The position numbers and the translations under genes are program-made. This document shows, one piece after another, positions 31,532 to 41,388 of a stretch of 64,000 nt of DNA. Every line of letters begins with the position of its first letter. Position 1 is the first letter of the stretch. The notes beneath the pieces are model-generated. The model made no database searches. It saw only the letters and a list, made by a program, of their open reading frames with translations, and was not told the DNA's origin. Source of the stretch: Caldimonas mangrovi (GTDB lineage: Bacteria; Pseudomonadota; Gammaproteobacteria; Burkholderiales; Burkholderiaceae_C); NCBI RefSeq assembly GCF_023721835.1, contig NZ_JAMKFE010000001.1:62001-126000 (forward strand), given 5' to 3'.

Positions 31532-32239
31532 TTATCCCGGCGTTGCCCCGAGGATGTCTTGCGGCCCCTGCAGCCAGCGCCACTGGCCCGGGCCCATGTT
31601 GGCGGGCAGCTCCAGCGCGCCGAAGCGGCTGCGGTGCAGGCGTTCGACCTGGTTGCCGACCGCGGCCACCATGCGCTTGACCTGGTGGTACTTGCCTTCG
31701 GTCAGGGTCAGGTGCAGTGCACGTTCGCCGGCCGCTTCGCACGCAGCGGCGCGCACCGGCTTGGGGTCGTCGCGCAGCGTCACGCCGGCCAGCAGCGCAT
31801 CGATCTGTTTCGGCGTCACCGGCTCGGCCGTGGTCACCTCGTAGACTTTGGGCACGTGCTTCTTCGGCGAGGTGAGCCGGTGGATCAATGCGCCGTCGTC
31901 GGTCAGGATCAGCAGGCCGGTGGTGTCCTGATCGAGCCGGCCGACGGCCTGCACGTCGCGCCGGCGCAGCGGCGGCGGCAGCAGCGTGTAGATGCTCGGC
32001 CAGGCCGAGGGCTTCTGCGAGCATTCGTAGCCGGCCGGCTTGTGCAGCAGCAGGTAGACGCGCTCATGGTACGGCCACTCGCGACCCTCGACGGTGTAGA
32101 CCAGGCCGTGCGGGTCGATCTCGGCATCGGGGTCGTCGATCACCCGGCCGGCGATGGCGACGAACCCGGCGAGGATCAGCCCCTCGCACTCGCGGCGGGT
32201 ACCGAAACCTTGGGAGAACAGCAGTTGGGCGAGGCGCAT
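31532..32239 (-). CDS. rsuA: 16S rRNA pseudouridine synthase (RsuA family)
   Basis: 235 aa. A short S4-like N-terminal domain (RLAQLLFSQGFGTRRECEGL) precedes the catalytic core. The catalytic Asp103 lies in GRLDQDTTGLLIL, and KYHQVKRMVAAVGNQV is the second RsuA motif. E. coli RsuA modifies U516 of 16S rRNA. RluB/E/F paralogues share the core, but size and the GTRRE S4 variant fit RsuA. The start MRLAQLL was chosen over an upstream extension that crosses a terminator. It ends 7 bp before the ribF start and may be co-transcribed with it. Confidence 0.86.
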   Translation of the reverse strand: MRLAQLLFSQGFGTRRECEGLILAGFVAIAGRVIDDPDAEIDPHGLVYTVEGREWPYHERVYLLLHKPAGYECSQKPSAWPSIYTLLPPPLRRRDVQAVGRLDQDTTGLLILTDDGALIHRLTSPKKHVPKVYEVTTAEPVTPKQIDALLAGVTLRDDPKPVRAAACEAAGERALHLTLTEGKYHQVKRMVAAVGNQVERLHRSRFGALELPANMGPGQWRWLQGPQDILGATPG

Positions 32240-32249
32240 CGGGTGGGGC

Positions 32250-32280
32250 GGAAAAACACGAAAGCCGCCCTCGGGCGGCT
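32250..32280 (-). terminator. Intrinsic terminator of the acyl-CoA dehydrogenase operon
   Basis: On the minus strand an 8-bp stem AGCCGCCC/GGGCGGCT is followed by TTCGTGTTTTT. It lies about 30 bp beyond the end of the acyl-CoA dehydrogenase gene and just before the rsuA start. Confidence 0.75.
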
Positions 32281-32309
32281 CGGGGTGGGGCGAGTCTACT
32301 GCGGCCCGG

Positions 32310-33452
32310 TCAGGCAAACACGCCGGCCGTGTCCTGCATGCGCGCCGACACCTCCGCCAGGTGGTGCATCGTGTCGCCGAAGCTCATTTCCAGGCAGCTC
32401 AGGCGCTTGAAGTAGTGCCCGGCAATGTACTCGTCGGTCACGCCGATGCCGCCGTGCAGCTGGATGGACTGCTGGCCGACGAAGCGCATCGACTGGCCCA
32501 ATTGCACTTTGGCCTGCGACAGGGCACGGCGGCGCTGCGCGGGGTCGTCGCGCAGCTTCAGCGTCGCGAAGTAGCTCATCGAGCGCGCCAGCTCCAACTG
32601 CATCTTCATGTCGGCGACGCGGTGGCGCAGCGCCTGGAAGGTGCCGATCGGCACGCCGAACTGCTTGCGGGTGTTGAGGTAGTCGACGGTGACGGCGAAC
32701 AGCGCGTCCATCGCGCCGACGGCTTCGGCGCAGCCGGCGGCGATGGCGATGTCGGCAGCTTCCTCGAGCACGAAGTGGCCGTCCTCGGGGCCGACGAGCA
32801 GGGTGGCGGGCGCGTTGTCGAAGTCGACCTCGGCCGCTCGCGCGCCGTCCTGCGTCGGGTAGCCGCGGGTCGACACGCCGCTGGCCGAGCGTTCGACCAG
32901 CAGCAGCGCGATGCCGCGGGTGTCGTCGACCTTGCCGGATACGCGTGCCGGCACGATGTAGGCGTCGGCCCGGTCCCCGACCGGCACCACGCTCTTCGAG
33001 CCGCTGACGCGCCACTGCCCGCCTTGTTCCTTGGCGCTGGCGGTCACGTGGCGCAGCACGTAGCGTGCGTCGCGTTCCTGGTGGGCCAGCACGACCAGCG
33101 CTTCGCCGGCAGCCAGCTTCGGCAGCCACGCCTGCTGCACGGCCTGCGGCGCGTGCTGCGACAGCACGCCGGCGGCCACGAGCGCCACCGCCGCATACGG
33201 CTCGACGACGATGCCGCGGCCCAGCTCCTCCATCACCACCATCGCCTCGACAGGGCCGAAGCCCATGCCGCCCTGCGCTTCCGGCACGGCCAGGCCCATC
33301 AGCCCCAGCTCCGCCATCTCGGCCCAGGCCTCGCGCGAGTACCCGCCGGACTTCACGGTGCGGCGACGGCGCTCGAAGTCGTAGCCCTTGGCGACCCACT
33401 TCCTGACGGCGTCGCGCAGTTGTTCCTGTTCGTCGGTGAAATCGAAATCCAT
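32310..33452 (-). CDS. Acyl-CoA dehydrogenase (PimD-like)
   Basis: 380 aa FAD enzyme. YLNTRKQFGVPIGTFQALRH and QLHGGIGVTDEYIAGHYFKR are acyl-CoA dehydrogenase blocks. The middle domain is shorter and more divergent than in the neighbouring paralogue, as in the small subunit of PimC/PimD-type pimeloyl-CoA dehydrogenase pairs. The gene starts 2 bp downstream of that paralogue's stop, so a heteromeric enzyme is likely. The substrate (dicarboxylyl- or branched acyl-CoA) is not determined by sequence. Confidence 0.88.
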   Translation of the reverse strand: MDFDFTDEQEQLRDAVRKWVAKGYDFERRRRTVKSGGYSREAWAEMAELGLMGLAVPEAQGGMGFGPVEAMVVMEELGRGIVVEPYAAVALVAAGVLSQHAPQAVQQAWLPKLAAGEALVVLAHQERDARYVLRHVTASAKEQGGQWRVSGSKSVVPVGDRADAYIVPARVSGKVDDTRGIALLLVERSASGVSTRGYPTQDGARAAEVDFDNAPATLLVGPEDGHFVLEEAADIAIAAGCAEAVGAMDALFAVTVDYLNTRKQFGVPIGTFQALRHRVADMKMQLELARSMSYFATLKLRDDPAQRRRALSQAKVQLGQSMRFVGQQSIQLHGGIGVTDEYIAGHYFKRLSCLEMSFGDTMHHLAEVSARMQDTAGVFA

Positions 33453-33454
33453 GC

Positions 33455-34651
33455 TCAGACTCCCAGCGTCATCTGCGCGACGATGTTGCGCTGCACTTCG
33501 TTGCTGCCGCCGTAGATGGTGGTCTTGCGGACGTTGAAATACGTGCCGGCCAGCGGCGCACAGTGCATCGCCCCGACGTAGTCGCCCTGCCAGCCGGCTT
33601 CCATCGCTTCATGGATGAAGGGCAGCGAGTAGGGACCGCAGGCCAGCATCATCAGCTCGGTGTAGCGCTGCTGGATCTCCGAGCCGCGGATCTTCAGCAA
33701 AGCGGCGACATCCAGCGCCTGCTTGCCGCCGCGCTCGGCGCTCAGCACGCGCAGCACCATCATCTCGAGCGCCACGATGTCGACTTCCAGCTGCGCGATC
33801 TGGTCGCGAAAGCGCACGTCGTCCATCAAGGAGCGCCCGCCCGACTTCTCGGCCTTGGTGATGCGCTTGAGGCGCTCCAGTTCGCGCTTCGCACGGTTCA
33901 CGTCGGCGATGTTGGTGCGCTCGTGCGCAAGCAGGTACTTGGCGTAGGTCCAGCCCTTGTTCTCTTCACCGACCAGGTTCTCGGCCGGCACCTCGACGTT
34001 GTCGAAGAACACCTCGTTGACCTCGTGTTCGCCGTCCAGTGTGATGATGGGCCGCACTGTGATGCCGGGCGATTTCATGTCGATCAGGAGGAAGGAGATG
34101 CCGGTCTGGGGCTTGCCTTCGTTCGAGGTGCGCACCAGGCAGAAAATCCAGTCGCCGTACTGGCCCAGCGTGGTCCAGGTCTTCTGGCCGTTGACGACGT
34201 ATTTGTCGCCGCGGCGTTCGGCGCGGGTCTTGACCGAAGCGAGGTCCGAGCCCGAGCCGGGTTCGCTGTAACCCTGGCTCCACCAGACGTCGCCGCTCAT
34301 GATCCCGGGCAGGAAGCGCTTTTGCTGCTCGGGCGAGCCGAAGGCCATGATCACCGGCGCCACCATCACCGGGCCGAAGGGTATGACCCGTGGCGCGCCG
34401 GCGAGGGCGCATTCTTCCTCGAACAGGTGCCGCTGCACGGCGTTCCAGCCGGGCCCACCGAATTCCTTCGGCCAGGCCCAACCGTGCCAGCCCTGTCTGC
34501 CGAGTGTCCGGGCCCAGCGCTGCATGTCCTCTTTGCTCAGACGCAGCGCGTTGTGCACCTTGTGACTGATGTCCTGCGGCAGGTTCGCGCGTACCCAGGC
34601 CCGGATCTCGGCCCGGAACGCCTGTTCCTCGGGCGTGAAATTCAAATCCAT
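33455..34651 (-). CDS. Acyl-CoA dehydrogenase (PimC-like)
   Basis: 398 aa. Conserved features are WPKEFGGPGW, QGYSEPGSGSDLASVKT (FAD-binding), KTWTTLGQYGDW and the C-terminal YGGSNEVQRNIVAQ. It is the first gene of a two-gene operon with the second dehydrogenase. ATG at 34651 is preceded by AAGGAG with a 7-bp spacer; a TTG codon one codon earlier is rejected. A palindromic TetR-like operator lies about 58-71 bp upstream. Confidence 0.92.
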   Translation of the reverse strand: MDLNFTPEEQAFRAEIRAWVRANLPQDISHKVHNALRLSKEDMQRWARTLGRQGWHGWAWPKEFGGPGWNAVQRHLFEEECALAGAPRVIPFGPVMVAPVIMAFGSPEQQKRFLPGIMSGDVWWSQGYSEPGSGSDLASVKTRAERRGDKYVVNGQKTWTTLGQYGDWIFCLVRTSNEGKPQTGISFLLIDMKSPGITVRPIITLDGEHEVNEVFFDNVEVPAENLVGEENKGWTYAKYLLAHERTNIADVNRAKRELERLKRITKAEKSGGRSLMDDVRFRDQIAQLEVDIVALEMMVLRVLSAERGGKQALDVAALLKIRGSEIQQRYTELMMLACGPYSLPFIHEAMEAGWQGDYVGAMHCAPLAGTYFNVRKTTIYGGSNEVQRNIVAQMTLGV

Positions 34652-34708
34652 CAACGGTCTCCTTGCGCGATGCGGGCTGCAGCCGCACCACCATGTGAGA
34701 CCAGTTTA

Positions 34709-34722
34709 CGCACGATCGTTCG
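34709..34722. promoter_or_regulatory. Candidate TetR-type operator upstream of acyl-CoA dehydrogenases
   Basis: CGCACGATCGTTCG is an inverted repeat with the perfect core ACGATCGT and outer CG pairs. It overlaps the probable promoter zone (a TAAACT -10 candidate lies at 34703-34708 on the minus strand). TetR-family repressors of fatty- or aromatic-acid catabolism commonly bind such sites, but no regulator gene is adjacent. Confidence 0.5.
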
Positions 34723-34821
34723 AAAACGAGTGTCTCAGCGGCGACATCAGGGTTGTCACCGGGAGCCTTGGACGCGCGTTTTTTGAAGGAAGCCAGTGGG
34801 CGCAGCCCGGCCGGGGGCCGC

Positions 34822-35466
34822 TCAGAACCGCTTGTCGAGCGTGAGCTGGTCGTTCTCGCGCTTCATCTGGAAGCGGTTGAGAAAGCTGTTGCCGAGCAGG
34901 ATGAAGGGCATCTCGCGTGCGGCGACGACACCCTGGACGTTGTAGATTTCGACGTTGCCGACCCGCACCGAATTCAGCATCACCGCATAGCCCTGGACCA
35001 CGCCGTTGGCGGTGTTCAGCTGCACCGGGCGGCCAGCCTTGTAATTCAGGCCGATGCGTTCGGCGTCGGCCACGGCCATAGAGACCGAGGTGGCGCCGGT
35101 GTCGACCAGGAAGCGCACCGTGCGGCCGTTGATCTGCCCATCGGTGACGAAGTGGCCGCCCGAGCCGGCCGAGAGCACGATCTGCGAGCCGGCGGAACTG
35201 CCGCCAGAGCCGCCGACGCGCACCTGCGAGCCGCCGAGCACCAGCGTCTGGCGCTGCCCGCCCACTTCGACGACCGCTTGACCACCCGACATGCTGACCA
35301 GCCGCACCCCCTCGACGGTGGCACCGACGCCGACCGTGCGTGGCGTGCCGTTGATCATCAGCAAAGCCTTGTTGCCCAGGCTGCCGGTGAAGGAGACGTC
35401 GCCGGCCATCGCAGACACGCCGGCAAGGGCCATCAGGACGACGATCGCCGTTCGCAACGCTTTCAT
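34822..35466 (-). CDS. Periplasmic clan AA (retropepsin-like) aspartic protease
   Basis: 214 aa. A signal peptide (residues 1-21, MKALRTAIVVLMALAGVSAMA) is followed by a Gly-rich region. The retropepsin-like domain carries the single active-site motif FLVDTGAT (Asp122) and a flap/second half ending VAAREMPFILLGNSFLNRF. This is the TIGR02281-type family; it should act as a homodimer. Substrates are unknown. It lies 37 bp downstream of yajQ on the same strand and may be co-transcribed with it. Confidence 0.87.
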   Translation of the reverse strand: MKALRTAIVVLMALAGVSAMAGDVSFTGSLGNKALLMINGTPRTVGVGATVEGVRLVSMSGGQAVVEVGGQRQTLVLGGSQVRVGGSGGSSAGSQIVLSAGSGGHFVTDGQINGRTVRFLVDTGATSVSMAVADAERIGLNYKAGRPVQLNTANGVVQGYAVMLNSVRVGNVEIYNVQGVVAAREMPFILLGNSFLNRFQMKRENDQLTLDKRF

Positions 35467-35503
35467 GACATCCCCCTCCGGCCCGCGCGGGCGCTGGTCA
35501 GCG

Positions 35504-35992
35504 TCAATCGCGGAAATTGTTGAACGACAGCGGCACGTCCGTCACGTCCTTGCGCAACAGTGCGATCGCGGCCTGCAGGTCGTCCCGCTTGGCGCCGCTG
35601 ATGCGTACCGCGTCGCCCTGTATGGCGGCCTGGACCTTCATCTTGCTGTCCTTGATGAGCTTCTGGATCTTCTTGGCCAGCTCGGTCTCGATGCCGGCCT
35701 TGACCGTGACGACCTGCTTGACCTTGTCGCCGCCGATCTTTTCGATCTTGGCGGTCAGGTCGAGAAAACGCACGTCGACCTGACGCTTGGTCATCTTGGC
35801 GGTCAGGATATCGCGCACCTGGCCGAGCTGGAAATCGCTGTCGGCGTAAAGCGTGAGTTCCTTGTCCTTTTGCTCGATGCGTGAGCCCGAGCCCTTGAAG
35901 TCGAAGCGCGTGCCGATTTCCTTGTTGCTCTGGTCGACGGCGTTGCGGACCTCGACGAGGTTGGGTTCGAGTACGGTATCGAAGCTGGGCAT
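35504..35992 (-). CDS. yajQ: YajQ family nucleotide-binding protein
   Basis: 162 aa. The start [21 protein letters not shown] and the block RFDFKGS are characteristic. The C-terminus [18 protein letters not shown] and PLSFNNFRD completes the family profile. Homologues bind nucleotides, and the Xanthomonas member is a c-di-GMP effector, which is notable beside the HD-GYP system in this window, although linkage is loose. The start at 35992 was preferred to a 16-residue upstream extension. It is divergent from murB, with 46 bp between starts. Confidence 0.93.
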   Translation of the reverse strand: MPSFDTVLEPNLVEVRNAVDQSNKEIGTRFDFKGSGSRIEQKDKELTLYADSDFQLGQVRDILTAKMTKRQVDVRFLDLTAKIEKIGGDKVKQVVTVKAGIETELAKKIQKLIKDSKMKVQAAIQGDAVRISGAKRDDLQAAIALLRKDVTDVPLSFNNFRD

Positions 35993-36038
35993 AAGGCGGG
36001 GGAAGGTTCGTCCAAGGGGAATCGGCGAAAATTCTGCC

Positions 36039-37055
36039 ATGCAAATCGAGACGGGCGTGAGCCTGAAACCCTACAACACCTTCGGCCTGCCAGCGATGGC
36101 GCAGACGCTGGTGCGTATCACCAGCGATGCCGACGTGCGCCGGGTGCTCGACCACCCCGAACTCGGCCGCACGCCGAAGTTCGTGCTGGGGGGCGGCAGC
36201 AACATCGTGCTGACGCGCGACGTGGCGCAGGTGGTGCTGAAGGTTGAGGTGCAGGGGCGGCGGCTGGTCGAGGCGCGTGACGACGCGTGGATCGTCGAGG
36301 CGGGCGCTGGCGAGACCTGGCCCGACTTCGTCGCCTGGACCATCGAGCAGGGGCTGCCGGGGCTGGAAAATCTGGCGCTGATCCCCGGAACGGTGGGCGC
36401 CGCGCCGGTGCAGAACATCGGCGCTTATGGCGTCGAGCTGAAGGACCGCTGTCATGCCGTCGACGTGGTCGACCTGGTCACCGGCCGCAGCGTGACGCTG
36501 GACGCGTCGCTGTGCCGCTTCGGCTACCGCGACAGCATCTTCAAGCAGGGGCTGGCCGGCAAGAGCCTGATCACCCGCGTGCGTTTTCGGCTGCCCAAGC
36601 CGTGGCAGCCCGTGCTCGGCTACCTCGACCTCGAGCGGAAGATTGCCGAGACCGGCATCGCCGCGCCGACCGCGGCCCAAGTCCACGACTGGGTCTGCTC
36701 GATCCGCCGCGCGAAGCTGCCCGACCCGTTGGTGATCGGCAACGCCGGCAGCTTCTTCAAGAACCCGGTGGTCACCGAAGACCAGTGCCGCGACATCATC
36801 GGCCGCGACCCCGAGATCGTGCACTACCCGATGCCGGACGGCAGTTTCAAGCTGGCGGCCGGCTGGCTGATCGACGCCTGCGGCTGGAAGGGCAAGAGCA
36901 TCGGCCGCGCAGGGGTCTACGAGAAGCAGGCATTGGTGCTGGTCAATCGAGGCGGTGCGATCGGCGCCGAGGTCGTCACGCTGGCGCGCGCGATCCAGGA
37001 GAGCGTCTACGGGCGCTTCGGCATCCGGCTGGAACCCGAACCGGTCGTCGTCTGA
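36039..37055 (+). CDS. murB: UDP-N-acetylenolpyruvoylglucosamine reductase
   Basis: 338 aa cytoplasmic FAD enzyme completing UDP-MurNAc synthesis. [11 protein letters not shown], the FAD loop GGGSN (51-55), [19 protein letters not shown] and [11 protein letters not shown] (catalytic Ser) are all visible. Length and the YLDLERK insertion match the E. coli type I enzyme. The start is at the ATG of MQIETGVSL. It is followed by two inverted repeats and then the CsgG-like gene. Confidence 0.96.
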   Translation: MQIETGVSLKPYNTFGLPAMAQTLVRITSDADVRRVLDHPELGRTPKFVLGGGSNIVLTRDVAQVVLKVEVQGRRLVEARDDAWIVEAGAGETWPDFVAWTIEQGLPGLENLALIPGTVGAAPVQNIGAYGVELKDRCHAVDVVDLVTGRSVTLDASLCRFGYRDSIFKQGLAGKSLITRVRFRLPKPWQPVLGYLDLERKIAETGIAAPTAAQVHDWVCSIRRAKLPDPLVIGNAGSFFKNPVVTEDQCRDIIGRDPEIVHYPMPDGSFKLAAGWLIDACGWKGKSIGRAGVYEKQALVLVNRGGAIGAEVVTLARAIQESVYGRFGIRLEPEPVVV

Positions 37056-37060
37056 ACAGG

Positions 37061-37097
37061 CCCTAGTTCAAACTAGGGAACGTACCCTGTTCTAGGG
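37061..37097. promoter_or_regulatory. Two CTAGGG-containing inverted repeats upstream of the CsgG-like gene
   Basis: CCCTAGTTCAAACTAGGG (37061-37078; 8-bp arms) and CCCTGTTCTAGGG (37085-37097) share the half-site CTAGGG and are separated by 6 bp. No T-run follows, so a terminator for murB is unlikely. Their position 120-155 bp upstream of the next start suggests an operator for a dimeric regulator. Confidence 0.5.
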
Positions 37098-37216
37098 ACA
37101 GTCAACAGGCCGCTGCGCCTCTACGATGCGCCCCCTAAGGAGTACCGGTCATCCCGGCAGCATGGTCGGCCCGCGAACGGCAGGCCGCCGGGGACGCCGA
37201 TCAGCAGGAGCGTGGA

Positions 37217-38035
37217 ATGAAAGCAGCATCGACCTTGATGGCGCCCGTGGCGGCGCTGGCCCTCGCCGGGTGCATGGCGACCAACCCGACGATGGGGCAC
37301 AGCGGCGCCAAGACGGCGGCGACCGGCGCAACAGCCGGCTCGACGGCCGAGAACGCCAACCCGGCCATGGAGCGATGCACCGAAAGCCTCGGCACCGTCG
37401 CGCTGGTCGAGGACCAGGGCTCGTCCTGGTACCAGGAGGCGCGCACCCACCGCCTGCAATCGACCATCCCGGTGCTGCGCATGCTGGTGCAGCAGTCGAA
37501 CTGCTTTGTCGTCGTCGAGCGCGGCACGGCGATGCGCAACATGCGCCAGGAGCGCAACCTGCAGGACAGCGGCGAGCTGCGCCAGGGCAGCAATTTCGGC
37601 AAGGGCCAGATGGTCGGCGCCGACTACACGATGAGCCCCAGCATCACCTTCAGCCAGAAGGACACCGGCGGGCTGGGCGCACTGATCGGCGGCAAGGTCG
37701 GCAGCGTGACGGCCGCGCTCGGCGGGCAGATGAAGTTCAACGATGCGTCGACCGTGCTGACGCTGATCGACAACCGCTCGGGCGTGCAGCTCGCCGCTGC
37801 CGAGGGCAGCGCGCGCAACACCGACTTCGGCTTGCTGGCCGGCGTGCTGAACGGTGGTGCAGGGGGTGTCGGCGGTTACGGCAACACGCCGCAGGGCAAG
37901 GTCGTGATCGCGGCGTTCGCGGATTCGTACAACCAGATGGTGCGGGCCGTGCGCAACTACCGCGCCCAGGAAGTCAAGGGCGGTCTGGGCACCGGCGGGC
38001 GCCTGGGCGTGCAGGGTGCGACGCACGGGCGCTGA
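37217..38035 (+). CDS. CsgG/HfaB-like outer-membrane lipoprotein
   Basis: 272 aa. The lipobox LALAGC puts the lipidated Cys at 19, and MA follows, compatible with outer-membrane sorting. The mature part resembles CsgG/HfaB-like proteins: a fold with VPVLRMLVQQSNCFVVVERG, GQMVGADYTMSPSITF, and a C-terminal GKVVIAAFADSYNQMVRAVRNY. In curli systems CsgG forms the secretion pore, but no curli or holdfast genes are nearby, and many such solitary homologues have unknown roles. The Gly-rich middle (GGLGALIGGKVG) could be a membrane-inserting loop. The gene ends in a strong terminator. Confidence 0.75.
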   Translation: MKAASTLMAPVAALALAGCMATNPTMGHSGAKTAATGATAGSTAENANPAMERCTESLGTVALVEDQGSSWYQEARTHRLQSTIPVLRMLVQQSNCFVVVERGTAMRNMRQERNLQDSGELRQGSNFGKGQMVGADYTMSPSITFSQKDTGGLGALIGGKVGSVTAALGGQMKFNDASTVLTLIDNRSGVQLAAAEGSARNTDFGLLAGVLNGGAGGVGGYGNTPQGKVVIAAFADSYNQMVRAVRNYRAQEVKGGLGTGGRLGVQGATHGR

Positions 38036-38060
38036 GGAGCCTCCCGGACGTCAAGCCAAG

Positions 38061-38085
38061 GGCCGCGCATCGCGGCCCTTTTTTG
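38061..38085 (+). terminator. Intrinsic terminator of the CsgG-like gene
   Basis: An 8-bp perfect stem GGGCCGCG/CGCGGCCC with a 3-nt loop is followed by six T, 25 bp after the stop codon. Confidence 0.9.
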
Positions 38086-38088
38086 TGT

Positions 38089-38351
38089 CCCCCCTACCGG
38101 CTTCGCCGGCCCCCCGAGGGGGCGGTGCCAGCGGCCCGGCGGAGCCGGTTCCGCGGCACCACTCGATCAGGTCCGCTACTCCCACCCGCTTTCGCGCCTG
38201 TGTGGCGCTCGAATGACAGCGGTGCACTGAAGCCGCTCGCGGCAGCCACTGTTCGCGCACGGCTCGTGCCGGCCCAGCGAACACCGCGGATCCGGCTCCG
38301 CCGGTCCGCTGGTGTTGCCCCCTCGAAGGGGGCGGCCGCAGGCCGTAGGGG
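38089..38351. repeat. Inverted-repeat element C between convergent genes
   Basis: Left arm (about 38089-38158) and right arm (about 38281-38351) are imperfect inverted copies of a GC-rich sequence of about 67 bp. Each contains a CCCCCTAC end, a C-run/G-run hairpin (CCCCCGAGGGGG or CCCCCTTCGAGGGGG) and CGGCGGAGCCGG. The spacer is about 120 bp and has no believable gene. It differs in sequence from the 21.4- and 61-kb elements. Together with the upstream terminator it fills the 320-bp gap between the CsgG-like gene and ppnP. Confidence 0.8.
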
Positions 38352-38355
38352 GTGG

Positions 38356-38673
38356 TCACCCAAAATGACAGATGTAGTGGTAGGGCGCGCCTTCGACCTT
38401 GATCTCGAAGCTGGAATTGCCGGGCACGTCGAACGACTGGCCGGTGCCGTAGCGTGTCCACTCGCTGTGGCCTGAGAGCTTGATCTGGCACTCGCCGGCG
38501 ACGGTCTCCATCACTTCCGGGGTGCCAGTGTTGAAGGTCAGCGTGGCGGGCAGGATCACGCCCACGCTCTTGCGGCTGCCGTCCGGCAGCGTGACGGTGT
38601 GCGAGACACACTTGCCGTCGAAGTAGACGTTGGCCTGGGGGTGGACGGTAACGTTCGCGAGTTCGGTGGTCAT
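38356..38673 (-). CDS. ppnP: Pyrimidine/purine nucleoside phosphorylase PpnP
   Basis: 105 aa cupin-fold protein. NVYFDGKCVSHTVTLPDGSRK, LPATLTFNTGTPEVMETVAGE and FDVPGNSSFEIKV are hallmark blocks of the PpnP (former DUF1255/YaiE) family, which phosphorolyses several nucleosides. Full length for the family (about 94-106). It is alone on this strand, and the 3' end faces repeat element C. Confidence 0.92.
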   Translation of the reverse strand: MTTELANVTVHPQANVYFDGKCVSHTVTLPDGSRKSVGVILPATLTFNTGTPEVMETVAGECQIKLSGHSEWTRYGTGQSFDVPGNSSFEIKVEGAPYHYICHFG

Positions 38674-40485
<1,812 letters not shown>

Positions 40486-40531
40486 GCCCCGGCCGTGCGG
40501 TGCGCCGTCTCGACGGCGGTGTGCCGCGGCC

Positions 40532-41377
40532 TCAGAGATCGGTGCGCAGCTTCCAGATCTCCGGGAACAGCACCACGTCGAGCATCTTGCGAAGGTAGCC
40601 CACGCCCGAGGTGCCGCCGGTGCCGCGCTTGAAACCGATCACGCGCTCGACCGTCGTGACGTGCCGGAAGCGCCACAAACGAAACGCGTCTTCCAGGTCG
40701 GTCAGTTCTTCGCCGAGCTGATAGAGGTCCCAGTGGTGCTCGGGGTCGCGATACACCTGCAGCCAGGCCTGTTCGACCTCGGCGCTTTCTGCGTAGGGTT
40801 GCGTCCAGTCGCGATCGACGTAGGTCGGCGGCACCGGCAGGCCGCGCCGCGCCAGCAATCGCAGCGACTCGTCGTACAGCGACGGCGCTCGGTGAGCCTG
40901 CTCCACTTCGGCCAGGCGCTCCGGCCGGTGCGTGTGCGGCTTCAGCATCGCGGCGTTCTTGTTGCCGAGCGAGAACTCGATGCAGCGGTACTGCCAGCTC
41001 TGGAAACCGCTCGAATTCGACAGGTACGGACGGATCGCCGAGTATTCCGGTGGCGTCATCGTCGCCAGCACGTCCCAGGCGTGCACCAGCTGCTCCATGA
41101 TCTTGCTGACGCGTGCCAGCATCTTGAACGCCGGCGCCAGCTCGTCGCGCGCGACGCTGCCGATGGCCGCGCGCAGCTCGTGCAGCATCAGCTTCATCCA
41201 CAGCTCGCTGGTCTGGTGCTGCACGATGAACAGCATCTCGTTGTGCTCGGGCGAGCGCGGGTGCTGCGCGCTCAGCACCTGGTCGAGGTGCAGGTAGTCG
41301 CCATAGCTCATGTCCTTCGAGAAGTCGAGCTGCGCCTTCTCGCTGTGGACGATGTCTTCTGGAGTGGGGTTGCTCAT
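40532..41377 (-). CDS. kynA: Tryptophan 2,3-dioxygenase
   Basis: 281 aa heme enzyme opening the indole ring of tryptophan to N-formylkynurenine. Conserved blocks are [44 protein letters not shown] and [14 protein letters not shown]. Length and motifs match the bacterial family (about 280 aa). It is the last of three genes kynB-kynU-kynA, 11 bp after kynU. Confidence 0.97.
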   Translation of the reverse strand: MSNPTPEDIVHSEKAQLDFSKDMSYGDYLHLDQVLSAQHPRSPEHNEMLFIVQHQTSELWMKLMLHELRAAIGSVARDELAPAFKMLARVSKIMEQLVHAWDVLATMTPPEYSAIRPYLSNSSGFQSWQYRCIEFSLGNKNAAMLKPHTHRPERLAEVEQAHRAPSLYDESLRLLARRGLPVPPTYVDRDWTQPYAESAEVEQAWLQVYRDPEHHWDLYQLGEELTDLEDAFRLWRFRHVTTVERVIGFKRGTGGTSGVGYLRKMLDVVLFPEIWKLRTDL

Positions 41378-41388
41378 CTCGGGCCTGC

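Noticed and set aside
28873-31680. A 935-codon open frame on the plus strand opposite ileS and ribF
   Set aside because: It is antisense to two certain genes, has a His/Arg/Val-rich composition without motifs, and is the expected by-product of high GC at third codon positions.
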